In this document: positions 33,399-45,878 of the stretch, piece by piece
How positions within the stretch are numbered: the stretch's first letter is position 1
Layout of the letters: each line of letters opens with the position of its first letter
Assembly (NCBI GenBank): GCA_010015805.1
Contig: ML978141.1
Coordinates: 1-64,000, forward strand
Reading direction: 5' to 3'
Source of the DNA: Rhizodiscina lignyota
Taxonomy: Eukaryota > Ascomycota > Dothideomycetes > Aulographales > Rhizodiscinaceae
DNA: 64,000 bases
Made by a program: the position numbers and the translations under genes
Notes under the pieces: model-generated
Databases searched by the model: none
What the model was told of the DNA's origin: nothing
Seen by the model: the letters and a program-made list of their open reading frames with translations, nothing else

Positions 33399-34089
33399 AA
33401 GTGAGAAGTGGTACAGAGACTTCGAGATATGAAGAGGGATAGAGAGAGGAAGATCATGATTCAGAATACTGGATCGGAGGGAGCATAAATACTCCTCTCG
33501 AGCCTTACGACGAGGCTGTCCTTCACTGGCCGGACTTCCCAAAACGGAAAAGCGGCCATCAGCGCTTTTTGGCCGCTCCTCCAGAATTGTGTCTCGCAGT
33601 TGCCTTCACCATCATGCGAAACGCCTGGCTAAGCGACAATTCGTACGTGTCAACCCCCAAGCGGTCCGTTGAGTGAGAAGATTGTTGATTAAAGCTACGA
33701 GGCTGGGCCAGGTTCAGCCACATATCGTACCCCTTACGCCTCAGCACTTCATACTTATGGGAACAACTCTATCGGACCGATGCATAGGTCCTAAGGGCCG
33801 CATCTCGACATATACCATCCAAAAGAGGAGAAAGGAGACTGCCTCCTACATATCTTAATATGTTATGGAATCTCCCCGTGCTGCCCCGCTCCTCCGCCAA
33901 TGATGACCTACTGAAAATGGCAGATTACAAATGTGGAGTTATGGCAAGAATGTCGAAATCCCGACATCGCAATGACGTATAAAGTTTCTTACCTCCTTGA
34001 CCTTTAAAGTTCGAGTTTACTGATCTTGCATCTACCTACTGTACTCCCTTAATTTCAATTTACCCTGGGACCAGAAACGACAATAGAGA
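33399..34089. promoter_or_regulatory. Divergent promoter between the zinc-cluster factor and glutathione transferase
   Basis: A 691-bp gap read outward on both sides. TATAAA at 33978-33983 lies 107 bases before the transferase ATG and is a likely TATA box. No other element stood out. Confidence 0.5.
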
Positions 34090-35249
34090 ATGGCGCATAT
34101 CTACATCGACGAGACCCCCGCCGAGGTCAAGAATGCTAAGGTGAGGAGTACCCGAAATGGCGTCTTCGAGGCGCTATGCCATATCTCGTAATCAGCTTCA
34201 CGTAAAATGGGTTTTGCTGGACGACGCGGTTAAACGTAACTGGAGAGGCTGCCTTCTGAATTCTGATTGTTTGAGCAATCCCATGCGAGATGTAGCTTAA
34301 GGAATGTTACTAGCATGCTCTCATGTTGTGATGGAATCCGTTTCGAGTCACCCTTTAGAGCACAGCATAGCTGCAAGATGCTGACATCGCCAATCAGGGC
34401 CTCCACCTCATCACGCAAAGCACTCCAAACGGCCAGGCCGTCCAGATCTACCTCGAGGAGCTGAAGGACGTCTACGGCACCGAGTGGACCACCACGCTCA
34501 TCAATATTAGCACAAACGAGCAGAAGAAGGAATGGTTCCTGCGTCTTGATCCCAATGGTACCTTCCCCCATCTTCTTCTTTTGCATATGATGGAGCGATC
34601 TCACACGACACAGGCCGCATCCCCGTGTTAGTCGACAACTCGCAATCCCCACCCTTCCCTACGATGGAGACGTCCGCCGAGATGTTCTACCTGCTCAAGT
34701 TCTACGACAAGAACGACGAGTTCGGCTTCAAGGACGAGCTCGAGCGCATCGACTGCCTGCAGTGGACGTTCTTTTGGCACGGGTCGGGCGCGCCGTATCA
34801 GGGACAGGTGAATCACTTCACCAGGGCGGCGAAGGAGAAGATTCCTTGTAAGTTTTATTCCCATCACATGACTGATTGATGATGTGTAGATGCTGACATG
34901 AGAATTAGACGCAATCGAGCGCTACCGCAACGAAACGCTGCGCGTGTACGGCGTGCTGGAGATCCAGCTCTCGGGCAAATACACCGACGAGCCGAAGGAG
35001 TACCTTGCGGGCAAGGGCAAGGGGAAGTACTCGGTTGCGGACATGAAGGTATGAATCGTGCCCAGTCTCAGACCTCCCTCGAATTTCACTGACTATTCAC
35101 AGACATGGCCGTGGGTCAAGAACTGGGAGCGCAGCGGCTTCACGCAGGAAGAGATGAAAGAGTTCCCGCACCTACTCAAGTGGATTGACCGCATTGCCGC
35201 GCGCCCGGCCGTCCAGAGGGGCTGTGGGTCGGCGTATCAGCAGTCATAA
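34090..35249 (+). CDS. Glutathione S-transferase, Ure2-like/GstA type
   Basis: 252 aa, five exons (34090-34140, 34371-34557, 34614-34847, 34909-35048, 35103-35249). The thioredoxin-fold half includes STPNGQAVQIYLEEL, RIPVLVDNS and METSAEMFYLL (the ES/TS glutathione contact motif region). The helical half has WTFFWHGSGAPYQGQ, DMKTWPWVKNW and RIAARPAVQRG, all typical of fungal Ure2-like transferases. Conjugates GSH to electrophiles in the cytosol. The first intron is long for this window (230 bases); its acceptor at 34370 (CATAG) is chosen to keep LQDADIANQG in frame. Confidence 0.9.
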
Positions 35250-35704
35250 AGACTCTCGTCTCGTACACGGAGATCCATGAATTTTTGTGTCATAAATGCT
35301 CTCATTTGGCATGACGCCATTGGATACTCTAATGACATGATCTCGATTGCAAATCTGCAGTGTGTCCATAATTTTTGCTAAGTAAGCAACGCGCTTTTCA
35401 ACGAAATGTTGCAGAAAGAAAGAGGCCGCCTGAACGTGCGTGCGTGCCAAAGCCCAAGATTGAATCCGCATACGAGATAGACTATTCGCTATGCGCTGTG
35501 AGCCATGTTTCAAACGCCAACGCCGTCAGTCGTTAAAGAATCCCGTATTTCATATCGTATCTTATCCATACAGATGTTATTCCCGGATACGTAACAGCGG
35601 GAGCCGCCGCTGATGGGTATCGTGCCAAATCATATACCATTAAAGCTCAAACGAGGGATCCGTCCCAAAATACGCCAGAAACGAAAGGCAATAAAATCAT
35701 ACTG
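35250..35704. other. Intergenic, 455 bp, convergent
   Basis: 3' regions of the transferase (plus) and the membrane protein (minus). No gene seen. Confidence 0.5.
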
Positions 35705-36964
35705 TCATACATGCGGAATGACGCCTATCTGATCGAGCGTTAATGACTTGACGTCTACCACGCTACTCTCGGGGATCTGATCGAGTATTGAGCCCAATCG
35801 TTGCTGATAGCTCGCTTTCCGTGAAGGAGTCGGAGGCGATTGAGGTGGAGATTGGGCCTGTTGGGGTTGCGTCGGCCCGGACGGCGGACTCGGCGGGCTC
35901 GAGTTCAATGTCGTTGGTGGGGACGACGCCCAACCGTCTTTCTCGTTCGAACTAAAGCTCGACTGTGCCTGCATCATGCTGCCCGTTACGGGGGCCGTAC
36001 TGCTAGACCCCGACATGCCTGATGTCGAATCCGCGCTGATGCTCGTGAGCCCTGGGATACCCAGGCGTGATATATCGACGAGCTGGTTGAGCACAACGAA
36101 TTCCATGTCCAGCTTGATCGCGTACACGAAGGAGTGGATGATGGCCTTGAGTGTGAAGTAGCCGCTGCAGTCGACCACGATGATGATGATGTCGAGCGCT
36201 AGCACGATGAACTGCACCACAAGGAGCAGCACCATAACGTTTCGCGCGCGGTTGCTGGGTAGCATGCGGTCCTTAAGGTGGTCGTATGCGGACTTCATGT
36301 AGAAGAGTCCGATAATGAGCTCTTGGACAGTGAACCAGCAGACTTGTACACGTTCCATTGGGTTGATGGCCGCTAGCCATGGTGCTCTCTTCGACGGATC
36401 GTGCACAGGCTGTGATGCGAGCCCGAATTGCAAAACGATCAGAATCGAATGCAAAGTGACTCCGTCAATAATGATCATCGCTAGAACAAGATGCAGGATT
36501 CTCCTACTCCCGATGATCAGATTGAGTCTCGAGTACATGACCAGCGAGAAACCGGTGACCATGGCGACCCATCCGGCCTCCGCGAGAATCGTGCTGAGAA
36601 TCCATGGACAAGCAGGAACGGTAAACTTCACCATGAAGCCAATTACACGAATTGAGAGGCCCCATGTCGTGACGAGAATTGACCAGAAGTAGAGTCCTTG
36701 GTATTTCTTGAACGTGAAGAGCAACCGTGTCGTGAGCGGGATGCTGGACCACACCGCTACCGCTGTGAAGGCCGCAATAATACTATCAAAAGATATTCAG
36801 TGAGAATTCTTTGATGCAGTGATGGATTCGAAATCATTCCAAATAGGATCAATGGAGACTTACCTGTATACAGCCGGACTCCAGGGCAGCGGACCGACAC
36901 GATTGAAACTCCAGTCGAAGTCCGCTAGAGGCACGTACGGATGGCAAGGAGCGTTGTTCGCCAT
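35705..36964 (-). CDS. Fungal polytopic membrane protein (DUF7703-like)
   Basis: 392 aa, exons 36864-36964 and 35705-36782. About seven hydrophobic segments in residues 35-265, with LTTRLLFTFKKYQGLYFWSI and WFTVQELIIGLFYMKSAYD as conserved-looking loops. A Ser/Pro/Gln-rich cytosolic tail of about 120 residues follows (SSPPSPPSGPTQPQQAQSPP), ending in helical QQRLGSILDQI. The layout resembles fungal integral membrane proteins of the DUF7703/rhodopsin-like kind; function unknown. The assignment to DUF7703 is from memory of the YFWSxLxxTWG pattern and should be treated as tentative. Confidence 0.82.
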
Positions 36965-38648
36965 TTTGATGTGGATGAAGCGTTGTCAACTCCCGACCGA
37001 AGTTGGAAACGGGTGTCAGATTTAAGAAAGGGTCTTCGGCGGATTGATATCAGGGACAGCAGCGACGCTCTAAAAGCTACCCACCGCAGTCTCCACAATG
37101 CCCCACAGTACGTGTAATGAGGTTGATGTTATTTCCGGAGAGGAAGAAGAAAGCAACACCACACTGACCACAAAGACGAGAAAATAGGCTGAAAGCGAAA
37201 AAGGGCTGAAGCCGCTCAAGATGAAAGGAACCCGTGATAAAAATGGGGGCGAAAGCAAGAAACAGAACCAGAAAAGACACCAATATTTCCCGAGTCAGCG
37301 ACCAGAAGGGCCATCCAGGCGCGGCGCGCACGTCAGGCCATATGAGGCATCGTGAGCTCCCCATTGCCCACAGCCGAAGTCGTGGCGCTGGCAGGCCGAG
37401 GGCTGCCAGGCATGTGGATGTGGAACAGCGCTGCATGTTCGGCGGGCCAGCTCAGTAAGCAGCCATGCAGCAAATAGCAGCGCGGCCGGCCGGCGACTGT
37501 GCTCGCAAGGGCTTGGGATCGGAGCCGCTCGTTTTCCTTTTGGCATGTAGACCCTCAGGTACGACGTGCAAGAGATGTGCCGCGATGATGAAGGGATCAG
37601 CCGCAATTGATGCCCGTGAACGTACGAAGCAAGAATCTTCGTGGAGATGGACGTGGGGAAGTGGAGAGAGTCGTCGCCCCCACGTGCCGTTTTTGGTGTT
37701 GCGCTCACCTCCAACGTCGCTCTGTGCTGAGAGCGCGTTGTCCTGCCACGCGGCTGCTCGGCAGTGCCCGTGGCCCATTATCTCCATCGAGCCTCCACCC
37801 GGCAGCAGTACCTATTCTAAATCGCCCGGCCATGCCAAATAATAGACTCCTAGCCCCAAGTGCTGATGTTAACCTACTACTTTACTGACCGCGGGCCCAC
37901 CTGCGGGACTGCTGCTCACAGACGAGCGTGCAGCACAAGTGCTTTCCTCTACTCGTCCATTCTTCGCACCGCAGGCTTAGCATCGTTACTCAGCTTCATT
38001 TTGCGCTTGTCATCCCGTTTCTCAGCCGTGTATTCGTCAACTTTGACATGTAGGGACCTGCCAGCACAGACCGACTGTTGACCGTTTGGGCGGGTGCGTC
38101 CCGCGTGCTCGTTCGGCGAGATATGGACGAGCCACAATCCTTATTGCCGGCATAAGGCGTGTGACCCGTGCGGGCATATCGGCCGGGGGAGACACTGCAA
38201 GACAGCAGTAGGCATGCAAGACTTGCGAGGAAGGTACAGGGGGCTGGTTGCCTCAAACGGCAATGTTGTATTGCATTTGTGGTGGAGGAGTTAACTGCGA
38301 CCCTTTTCTCCCAACGGCTATCGTTACCAGTCCTCCTTCTCTCCATCCCCTATCCCTGGCTCTGGAATTCGAGTGTGACCATAGCTCTTTGTCAAGCTTT
38401 TTCTCCACTCTTTCTCAATTGGCGAGGACGGCGAAGGCCCACCTGTCACTCACTTTGTCATCGAAACAGAGCCAATCTCCAACAACTTGTGCGACGCCAC
38501 AACCGAAATGCAGATACAACCAAGCCTGGGGCCAAGCGATGGCAACGCCAAACAGCAGAGGCCAAGCGATGCCACTCGAAACAGCAAAGATTGACAAGGT
38601 CTAGACCCACATTATAGTCGTTTAGTAACCTGCAATTGGTAGTACAAT
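36965..38648. other. Long intergenic region, 1.7 kb
   Basis: Upstream of the DUF7703-like gene and downstream of SEY1. It is richer in C+T runs and CpG around 37440-37800. Many short ORFs on both strands overlap each other without family signals. I see no gene, tRNA or repeat. Confidence 0.4.
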
Positions 38649-41638
38649 TCAGATATCCTCCGCGTCCTCGTCCTCATCCAACTCAGCCCTCTTCCCGTTG
38701 CCGTCTAATCGCGTCATCTTTATTCCGTCTGCGTTTCGGCCGGACATCGCCATGGCCTGCCTCCCAGTGTCGCTATTCTCGAGAAATTCGCGAAGGCGCT
38801 CCTTGCCCACTTCCAGTGCCTGGTGACTCGCGGCATCGGCCATGCGTAGCATCGGGCCCCAGAGGTTGAGAGTGTACGTGATGTACGCGCCGGCACCCAG
38901 CAGGATTAAGAAGAGGAAGTAGATAGGATTGCGGAGCACTGTGCCGAAGCCAAGTCAGCAAAACCATAAGACGTACCCAATAAACATGACCAAGAAGATT
39001 GCAGGAAATATTTGAATAAAAAATGTAAAGGCATGAGTGTGTGCCGAAGCCGGTCAGCACCTAAACATTACCAAGACCGCAGGAACGCAACAAGTTAGTA
39101 AACGCGACCTGCACTCACCAGCAACCATCTCATTCCACCCCAGCGCAAGCAATAACCCATAAAACCACAGCGGAACCTGCGTGACACCACCCAACGCGCC
39201 TCTTTTCGCCTCAACAAACACCCCGTCCGCCATCTTCCGGAATCGATTCGCTAGATCCGTCGCCTTCGCCTCGCTTAGCACCAACGTCTCTTCTTCTAAA
39301 CTCTTCCCCTCGTCCTCGTCAACCCCGCCAATAGGCGCGAGGTCATCCTCATCTGCAGGGCTCACACCGGGTGGAGCCGCGCCAATCCACGCATCCAGCG
39401 GCGGCGGGGAGCCTGTCTCGCCGAGACGGAAGCGCGTGAGCAGTGGTATGAGCTTCAAGGTTGATTCGCGGGCTTTTGTGTACGCGCCCTCGATATCGTC
39501 GGTGGGCCTCCAGATGCGCGGCACGCCTGCGTCGTCGTAGCGGAACTTGTCTTCAAAGTTCTCTCGTAGTTTAAGCAACAGATTGCCCTCCATCATCTCT
39601 TCATCAATCTTTGCACTAAGCACGCCCCAGCTCTTTCTTCTAAGGCGCCAAAGCCCAACATCAACTTCATCCGGGCTAGCATCGAAACTCTTTGCGCGCT
39701 CCGTAAAGCGCGCCTCTGCCTGCGTCACTGTATCCGTAAAGACGTGCCAAATACGGTCCCACAGATCCTTCTCGGACGCTGGTTTCTCGCCATTCTCCGG
39801 CGCGCCCGAACCGCCTCGTCCCGTGCCAAGCTTATTGAACTCGAGGCCGATGGATTCGCCAAGACGTGAACGCACCCAGCGCTCGACTCTGTTGGCCAGG
39901 CGCTTCATCTCATCCCTGCGCAGGCGTTTGCTAGACTCATCAAGCTCTTTCTTGAAGAGCGTAAGTTCCTGCTTGTAATCGCTCCAAGTCGCGCCTTGTA
40001 CGACGACGTTCTGGGCTGTTCTTTCGAAGGAGGCGAGCGCTTTCTTCTTCTCGCTTTCAACGATTTGCGCAAAGTCGTAGGTGGCCCCTTTCTTCTGGCC
40101 CGCTTTGACAGCGCCGCTGACGGCGTCGCCGAAAGCCGCCAAGCCGGATTTGTGCGCTGCTTGAAGCTGGCCTTGGAAGAGCGCTTTTAGGCGCGTATCG
40201 ACTTTGGATTCGAGTTCTGCTCGTTTCCGCGTGTACACTCCCTTGTGATATCTGCTCGCATTCGTTTCGAAGTCTTTGAAGACAGTCTCTCTCGCTTTGT
40301 TCATTGTCAAACCTAGATTTTGAATGATGATTGGTTCCCCGACTAATTTGGCGGCTGCCTGCTTCTCTTCTAACGGCGCGATGGTTTCGTCGAATGGGAT
40401 GAGCACTTCTCGCGCAATCTCGTCGCACCTAAATTGAGCGAGCAGTTCTTGCTGCGTAGGTAAATCAAGGTCCTTGTTCTGCTCAATCTGATCCCAGATG
40501 CCTTCCGCGTATACTGGGAACCCATCTGCGGGAATGCGACGGTGGTACTGAGGTTGGAAGACGCCTGTGTCTTCATCATTGACCAGTCCGGCTTTCTTGG
40601 GATCTTTGAACCCCTCAACAAATCTCTTGCTGAGTTTCTCGACGGCCTGCTCGAATTGCTGGGGTTGCAGGATCTTGTGCGGTAAAGCGACAAAGGCGAA
40701 GTCGAAGTAGTCGTCGATTTTCGAGTTCTCCAGTCCCGGGGGTTTTGATATCGTCGACCATAATCGTGACAGGTCTTGTAGGAGAGTCGCACGGAGGTTC
40801 TCCAGTGGTGTATTGCCAAGGTGGTCGCGGATGACGAAGAATAATAGGGATCGCGGGATAGTTCTGCAAGGTCGTCAACGCCACTTCCTTACTCCATCAT
40901 AGGTGGGATATCGCAAGGCCAAACTCACTTGCTGTCCTTTAAGAATAGCTGTAAATTGACCTCAAACACCGTTTTCAACAGCCCCATATTCGCTCCTTGA
41001 TACAACCCCACCTGGTGCTCCCATATATTCACCATCAGTACCTCGCTCGTCGCCAATGCGAACAAACTACTCTTGCGCTCAAAGTCCTGATCCTCGCCTC
41101 GTTCCCGGCCATCCGTGCCCTCGACGTCCATGACGAGTATGTTTTCCGCCATCGTCGTCTTCCCGTCGGCGCCGGTGGTCGGACGCTTGTTCTTCGACAT
41201 CCATATCCCCTTCGTCGTTTGTCGCCGTTCATTCTCTTGCATCACACCGAATTGCGTGCCGAAGAGGTAGTTGAGGAGTGTGGACTTGCCGGTCGATTGG
41301 GAGCCGAAGACTGAAATGATATGGTAGTTGAAGCCGGCGGGTATTACGTTTTCTAGCGCCAGGTACTGCGAGATATGTGGGCTGCCGTTTACTCGTCAGA
41401 AAAGCGGTAGACGGATTGTGTAAGGGGTTATAGGGACGCACTTGAACTCCTTGTCCTCATCAACAACCTGAACCCCATGCTCGTACTGCTCCCTCGTGCC
41501 CTCCTCGCCGACGCTCGCAAAATGCCCGTTCATCATGCGCGTAGGTGCTGTCTCGCCTCTTGCTATGCTTGGTCTGCGAGCGCTACCGTTGACTGTGGAG
41601 GTGCGTCGCGGAGATGTTGGGGAGGTAGGTGAAGTCAT
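38649..41638 (-). CDS. SEY1: SEY1, dynamin-like GTPase for homotypic ER fusion
   Basis: 894 aa, exons 41442-41638, 40929-41381, 39119-40863 and 38649-38938. The orthologue of atlastin/RHD3, which fuses ER tubules. The P-loop GSQSTGKST is near residue 85-95, followed by switch I QTTKGIW and switch [13 protein letters not shown]; the FFVIRDHLG region gives the RD base motif. A long helical bundle follows. Near the C-terminus two closely spaced membrane helices ([14 protein letters not shown] and [16 protein letters not shown]) form the hairpin, and an acidic tail ends it. The start at 41638 is the most upstream [13 protein letters not shown] at 41536 is an equally good candidate. Confidence 0.95.
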
Positions 41639-42160
41639 GATGGCTAGGAGGCGAGAAATATGTACAGATGTAGACGTGAGGTCACGGTGCCGCGGAAGGC
41701 AAGCCACAGGACACTGCAAAAGGAACAAGGATTATGGTGTGTGGAAGAATGGGCTGCGGCCAAAAGTGGTGTGCAGGTGAACGGTCATGCGCTGTTGGGT
41801 GGTTTCGTGCAGGAGATGCGTATAGGATGGGGGCAGAAGGACGTGATTGGAAGGTTCAATTCAGGTATGAATGAAAACGTCACGAGGTGAAATAGGAGAA
41901 CACAAGAACTAGATCCGCATGATGGTCAACCTAGGCGCGAGGAATATGTTCAGCAGTCATGGGAGGACACTTTTCGACTTCACGAAAGTTGTTCACCTCC
42001 ATGCAGGGGTCCCTCGGTCTGGGTTATGTTCCGAGTCAGGTGCCACGTGACTCGGGAGAGACCCGGCTTCGGCCCGAGAGGCTAGCGGGGGTTGGGTTGG
42101 GTTATGGTCCCCTGGCTCTCGTTCCTTTCAAGCTTCGACACATATCAACGACAGTAAACA
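41639..42160. promoter_or_regulatory. Divergent promoter between SEY1 and the CENP-W-like gene
   Basis: A 522-bp gap read outward in both directions. GC-rich near 42010-42110. No repeat or ORF of interest. Confidence 0.5.
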
Positions 42161-42595
42161 ATGGCGGCGTCACAGTCTCTCTACCCGCGAGGCACCGTAA
42201 AGCGCATAGTGAAGGCGCATAGCAATCGGCCCTTGAGCAAAAATGCTGATATTCTGGTGAGTACCTTCTCTGCCCAGTGTGGACGGCGCAAACAAGAGTT
42301 CGATGTTTGTTTACTTATTCGTATCACCAGATATTCCTCGATTACGCGCTGTTTCTTCAGGAGCAAGTTTCCCTAGCAGAAAGAGCGCTTCAAACAGAAT
42401 GAACTGTGGATTTGTGCTAACTGGAATGCTCAGTCTGGTCAAAGAAGCGGCAGTCAAAAGTCGCCAGAATGGCGAGCGAACCATCTCTGCGCGAACCGTA
42501 CGGAAAGTCCGCGAGGTAAATAGACCATGCCATTTCATGACAATTTTAGATGCTAACAATATCCGTAGGGGTCGTTGAGAAAATTCAAAGCTTGA
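42161..42595 (+). CDS. CENP-W-like histone-fold kinetochore protein
   Basis: 78 aa in four small exons (42161-42256, 42331-42362, 42434-42515, 42569-42595). The joined protein reads YPRGTVKRIVKAHSNRPLSKNADIL, then IFLDYALFLQDLVKEA and NGERTISARTVRKVRE, ending SLRKFKA. This is a compact alpha1-alpha2-alpha3 histone fold. CENP-W pairs with CENP-T in the inner kinetochore and binds DNA. The second intron works only as GC-AG with the consensus donor GCAAGT; a GT donor three bases later puts the rest out of frame. It is convergent with the choline-transporter-like gene. A CENP-X or other small histone-fold assignment is possible but fits less well. Confidence 0.82.
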
Positions 42596-42895
42596 GATAG
42601 AAATTACGGGCATTCCTTGGTGGAGTTTTGGAGGCGTTGGAGGCTTTGGACTCTTGGTTGGGCTTAGATACCCTTTCCTGTCTTGGAACTCTGAAACCTC
42701 AGCTTACGAAGTTTGAAGATTGGATACTTGAAATGAATCACAATTCAGAAACGCATCGCTACGAAGAATCAAAACTCCTCTATGTCCATGCGCAGCCCAA
42801 AATGCAGGTACTGGTCATGAAATGCAGGCCTTCCCATCCCACCCAAACGCCATCTAAATGCATTCCTTTATCTCTTATAGTCCACCTTCACGCGG

Positions 42896-45285
42896 TCATC
42901 GTCTTACACTCGTCCCCTCCCCGAAAAGCTCAGCAGCCTCCCAGCAGTATCCAGCTCTGGCATCTCCACCCCTACCTTGCTTCCCATCCCTTGCCGCACA
43001 CTCTGTCCCCCAGCACACCGCCACTGCATCCACAATCCCTCCCATGACTGCCTCTGTCGCACCCAGGATACTCCACCCGATGAAACCCGCAACGATGCCC
43101 ACGATGTACGCGTACAAACTCCCTTTAATCCCCGCATTACCTGCGAGTTTCAAGGAGTGGCTGGTTGAGACCCAGCCCGCGATGCCAAGTGCTAGAGAGG
43201 TGACGTAGCGCGTTGCGTGGAGGAGAAGTTTGGCGAGGCGGTAAGGGAGGAGAGGTGCGGAGCGGTCGGACGCAGATGCGGGCGTGAGTGTTGTGGTAGG
43301 CGACATTGCGGACACGAAGGACAAGCTGCTGAGGCCACGCGCAGCCTGTGCCAGGGGTTGGGAATGAATCGCCGCATAGGTCAAGGTGAGAGGATTTGTC
43401 AGTGACGCGATGGGTGTGGGGAAGATATTGTACATGCAGATCGATACAATCCCCACAAAGCGGCGCGGGAGAAGGAGCAGAGGTAGGCGGACGGCGAGTT
43501 GGCAGAGCGTGGAGGCACAGACGGTGCCGAAGAGCGTGGATGTCGCGTGCTTGAACGACTCTTGGACGACGGCGCGAGATGTCGGCGCGGGAACGGCGTT
43601 GCGGTGGAAGTACCACTGGCTGACGGTTGCAGCTGTCGTGGCGCGCTGGACGCCCGCGATAATGGCCTGCGTCCAGAGGTACATGACGATGAAGAACGCG
43701 CCGAGCCACCACGTGCCGAGGTCGACGATGAAAAGCATGCTGCCACCGCGGGAGGAGTAGTGCCCGCCAAGGAAGAGGCGGCGGAACATGAGAATCCACG
43801 TCCACAACCAGAATACGTTTAGCACGAGAGTGCCAAAACCGACGAGGACTAGGCTGGGTGACGACTCAAGGATGCGAGCTGAAAAGTCGAGGATGTCGAC
43901 TGCGCGGGAGATCGCATGGCGGCTGCGGATGTTCATGATGATCCAGAAGACGGCCATGGCGGCGGGAATGAAGGAAGTGAAGCGCATAAGGCGGTCTTGG
44001 ATACTTGTGCCGACCCAGTAGCCTTTGAAACTGGCGACGAAGGGGTATATTGCGAAGGACATGAGGATAATTGGGACTGCGACGAGGATGAGGTATACGA
44101 GAGGACGGAGGGCGGAACGGAGAACTGCTAACCATAGTACCGCTACTATAATTGTTACCAAAGTGTCCACGCCCAGGAGGTGAAATGAGGCTCGGAGGGT
44201 AGAGTAGATGGAATCGCCCAGGGGATGTTTCTTGTCAGGTTCTGAGTTGTGGAGGAAGGAAAGTAGGAAGCTGCCAAAAAGTGCGGCGAGCAGGAGGAAG
44301 AAGAGGTGGGACCAGAATATATCGTGGCGTGGAGTCCTCGACTGGTCTCCAGGCACGATTCCTGGCACACTCTCTCGGTCAGGACTAGGTGGTCTGGGGT
44401 TGGCAAATGCAGTCTCTTCGTCCGTTTCTCGTGGCATCCACGTGTGCTGCGCAGGTATTGAAGTGGATGGTGGTTTGCGGAATTGTTGGTATGCGGGTGG
44501 ATCGTCATCTTCTTGAGCATCTAGATCCTCTGACACATCAACCTTCTCCATAGACTCCTCGCTTGCTCTGGATGCCAGCTCAACCTCGACCAGCTTCCCC
44601 TTCCCTTTGCTACTGTCGCTTCCTTCTCGTTCTCTGCTCGGACTCTCCTTGACCATTCCTACAGTAGGTGGCTTGAGGTTCTGGTTCGTAGATTCGCCTC
44701 TCCATGAGCTTCTAATTCCCCTTCCTCTTCGATATTCTTCCGCCTCCGGGCTGTCGTGTGTTGGAGACGATCTGCCAGCATCATCATCGCCCTCTGAAGA
44801 CTCTGTGAGCTGGCTAGCCCCTACCTGCCGCCGTGATCTCTGCAGTGCATAGTACTCAGCAACATCCCGTTCATGCTCCTCCACGTCGTCCTCTTCCCGA
44901 AAATCGTCTAGTGTGCTGTGAAACAGTGGCGCCGGCGCAGCAGAGGTGCGGGACCCAAAGCCAAACCTCCCCAACTGCGACCCGCCCTGCTGATATGGAT
45001 TCTGCATGCCTGGCCGCTGCAAATACGATCGTGAGGTCTGGTATCGAGAGGTGCCGGCGGTGGGGCGCTGCTGGCGATTCTGAGGGTTGCGGCTCAGCGG
45101 ATTGCGGTCGGCGAAGCCCATACTGAGTGTTGACCCAGACTGGGCCAGGAACTTGGAGGCATCTATGGAGTGTAGAGAGATGGTTAGCTGTCACGCGATC
45201 TAGGCAGTGCGGTATCATGGCCGTGTCGCCTGCTCGGCGCAGTTGACTGATAAGACTGGGGTGGTTACTCACATTCGGAGAACAT
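42896..45285 (-). CDS. Choline transporter-like (CTL/SLC44, Pns1-related) membrane protein
   Basis: 759 aa. A 13-base first exon (45273-45285) encodes MFSE plus one base and is joined to 42896-45162, giving MFSEYASKFLAQSG, the conserved start of this fungal family. Residues 15-280 are hydrophilic, acidic and Ser/Arg-rich, probably cytosolic. Then come about ten membrane helices. The CTL domain signature is seen in VWLWTWILMF-like and GTWWLGAFFIVMYLWTQAI stretches and in the C-terminal FKHATSTLFGTVCASTLCQL. Family members are linked to choline or lipid-headgroup transport at the plasma or vacuolar membrane, though direct evidence in fungi is thin. Confidence 0.88.
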
Positions 45286-45878
45286 GTTGCCCTACGGCGG
45301 GACAGCACCGCTGCTGCAAAGAGGGTGGTGTGCTGCTTTATGGATGTTGAAAGAAGCGATAAAGCCAAATGGCGGTGGTTGACTCGGAGGTGTCTAGCTT
45401 GGGGGATCGGTGTGCGGCGAGTGTGAAGGTACTTCGGTACCCGATCGGTTGTCGCGCCCGCGAACGGTGGCGGCTATGAGTGTAACATGTGTGACAAAGA
45501 ATACTGCTATCAATAGCTTGTGGCAAGAAGTCTCAAGGTACTGGAGGTCAGAGTACATTCAGGAGAGGGTTATAGTGAGTTGCAGTGGTGAAGGCAGAGT
45601 GTCGTAGCAGGTTGCTATTCGGTCACGTCACGCAGCCCCGAAGCATCACCGCCGCGGCCCAAGCTCCAGCCACACAGGAACGTCACACGAACAGGATCAT
45701 GACACGCTCCCGCTCATCTGAGTCCCTTCTTCACCTATGTGAAGCCAGAAGCTCAACATAACACTCCTGCTTTGTCTCTCTTCATCCGAACCGCTTTGTT
45801 CCTCTTCACAGTCTCATCCACGCGACTCCTGACACCTAACTTTCAAAGCTCTAAACACTATCACCCCTGCAACAACAT
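45286..45878. promoter_or_regulatory. Divergent promoter between the CTL and Rab genes
   Basis: A 593-bp gap read outward both ways, with pyrimidine-rich stretches before the Rab start (about 45760-45870) as is common in fungal promoters. No ORF of interest. Confidence 0.45.

Noticed and set aside
38168-38617. 149-codon plus-strand ORF in the gap before SEY1
   Set aside because: Overlaps several other ORFs, with no conserved text.
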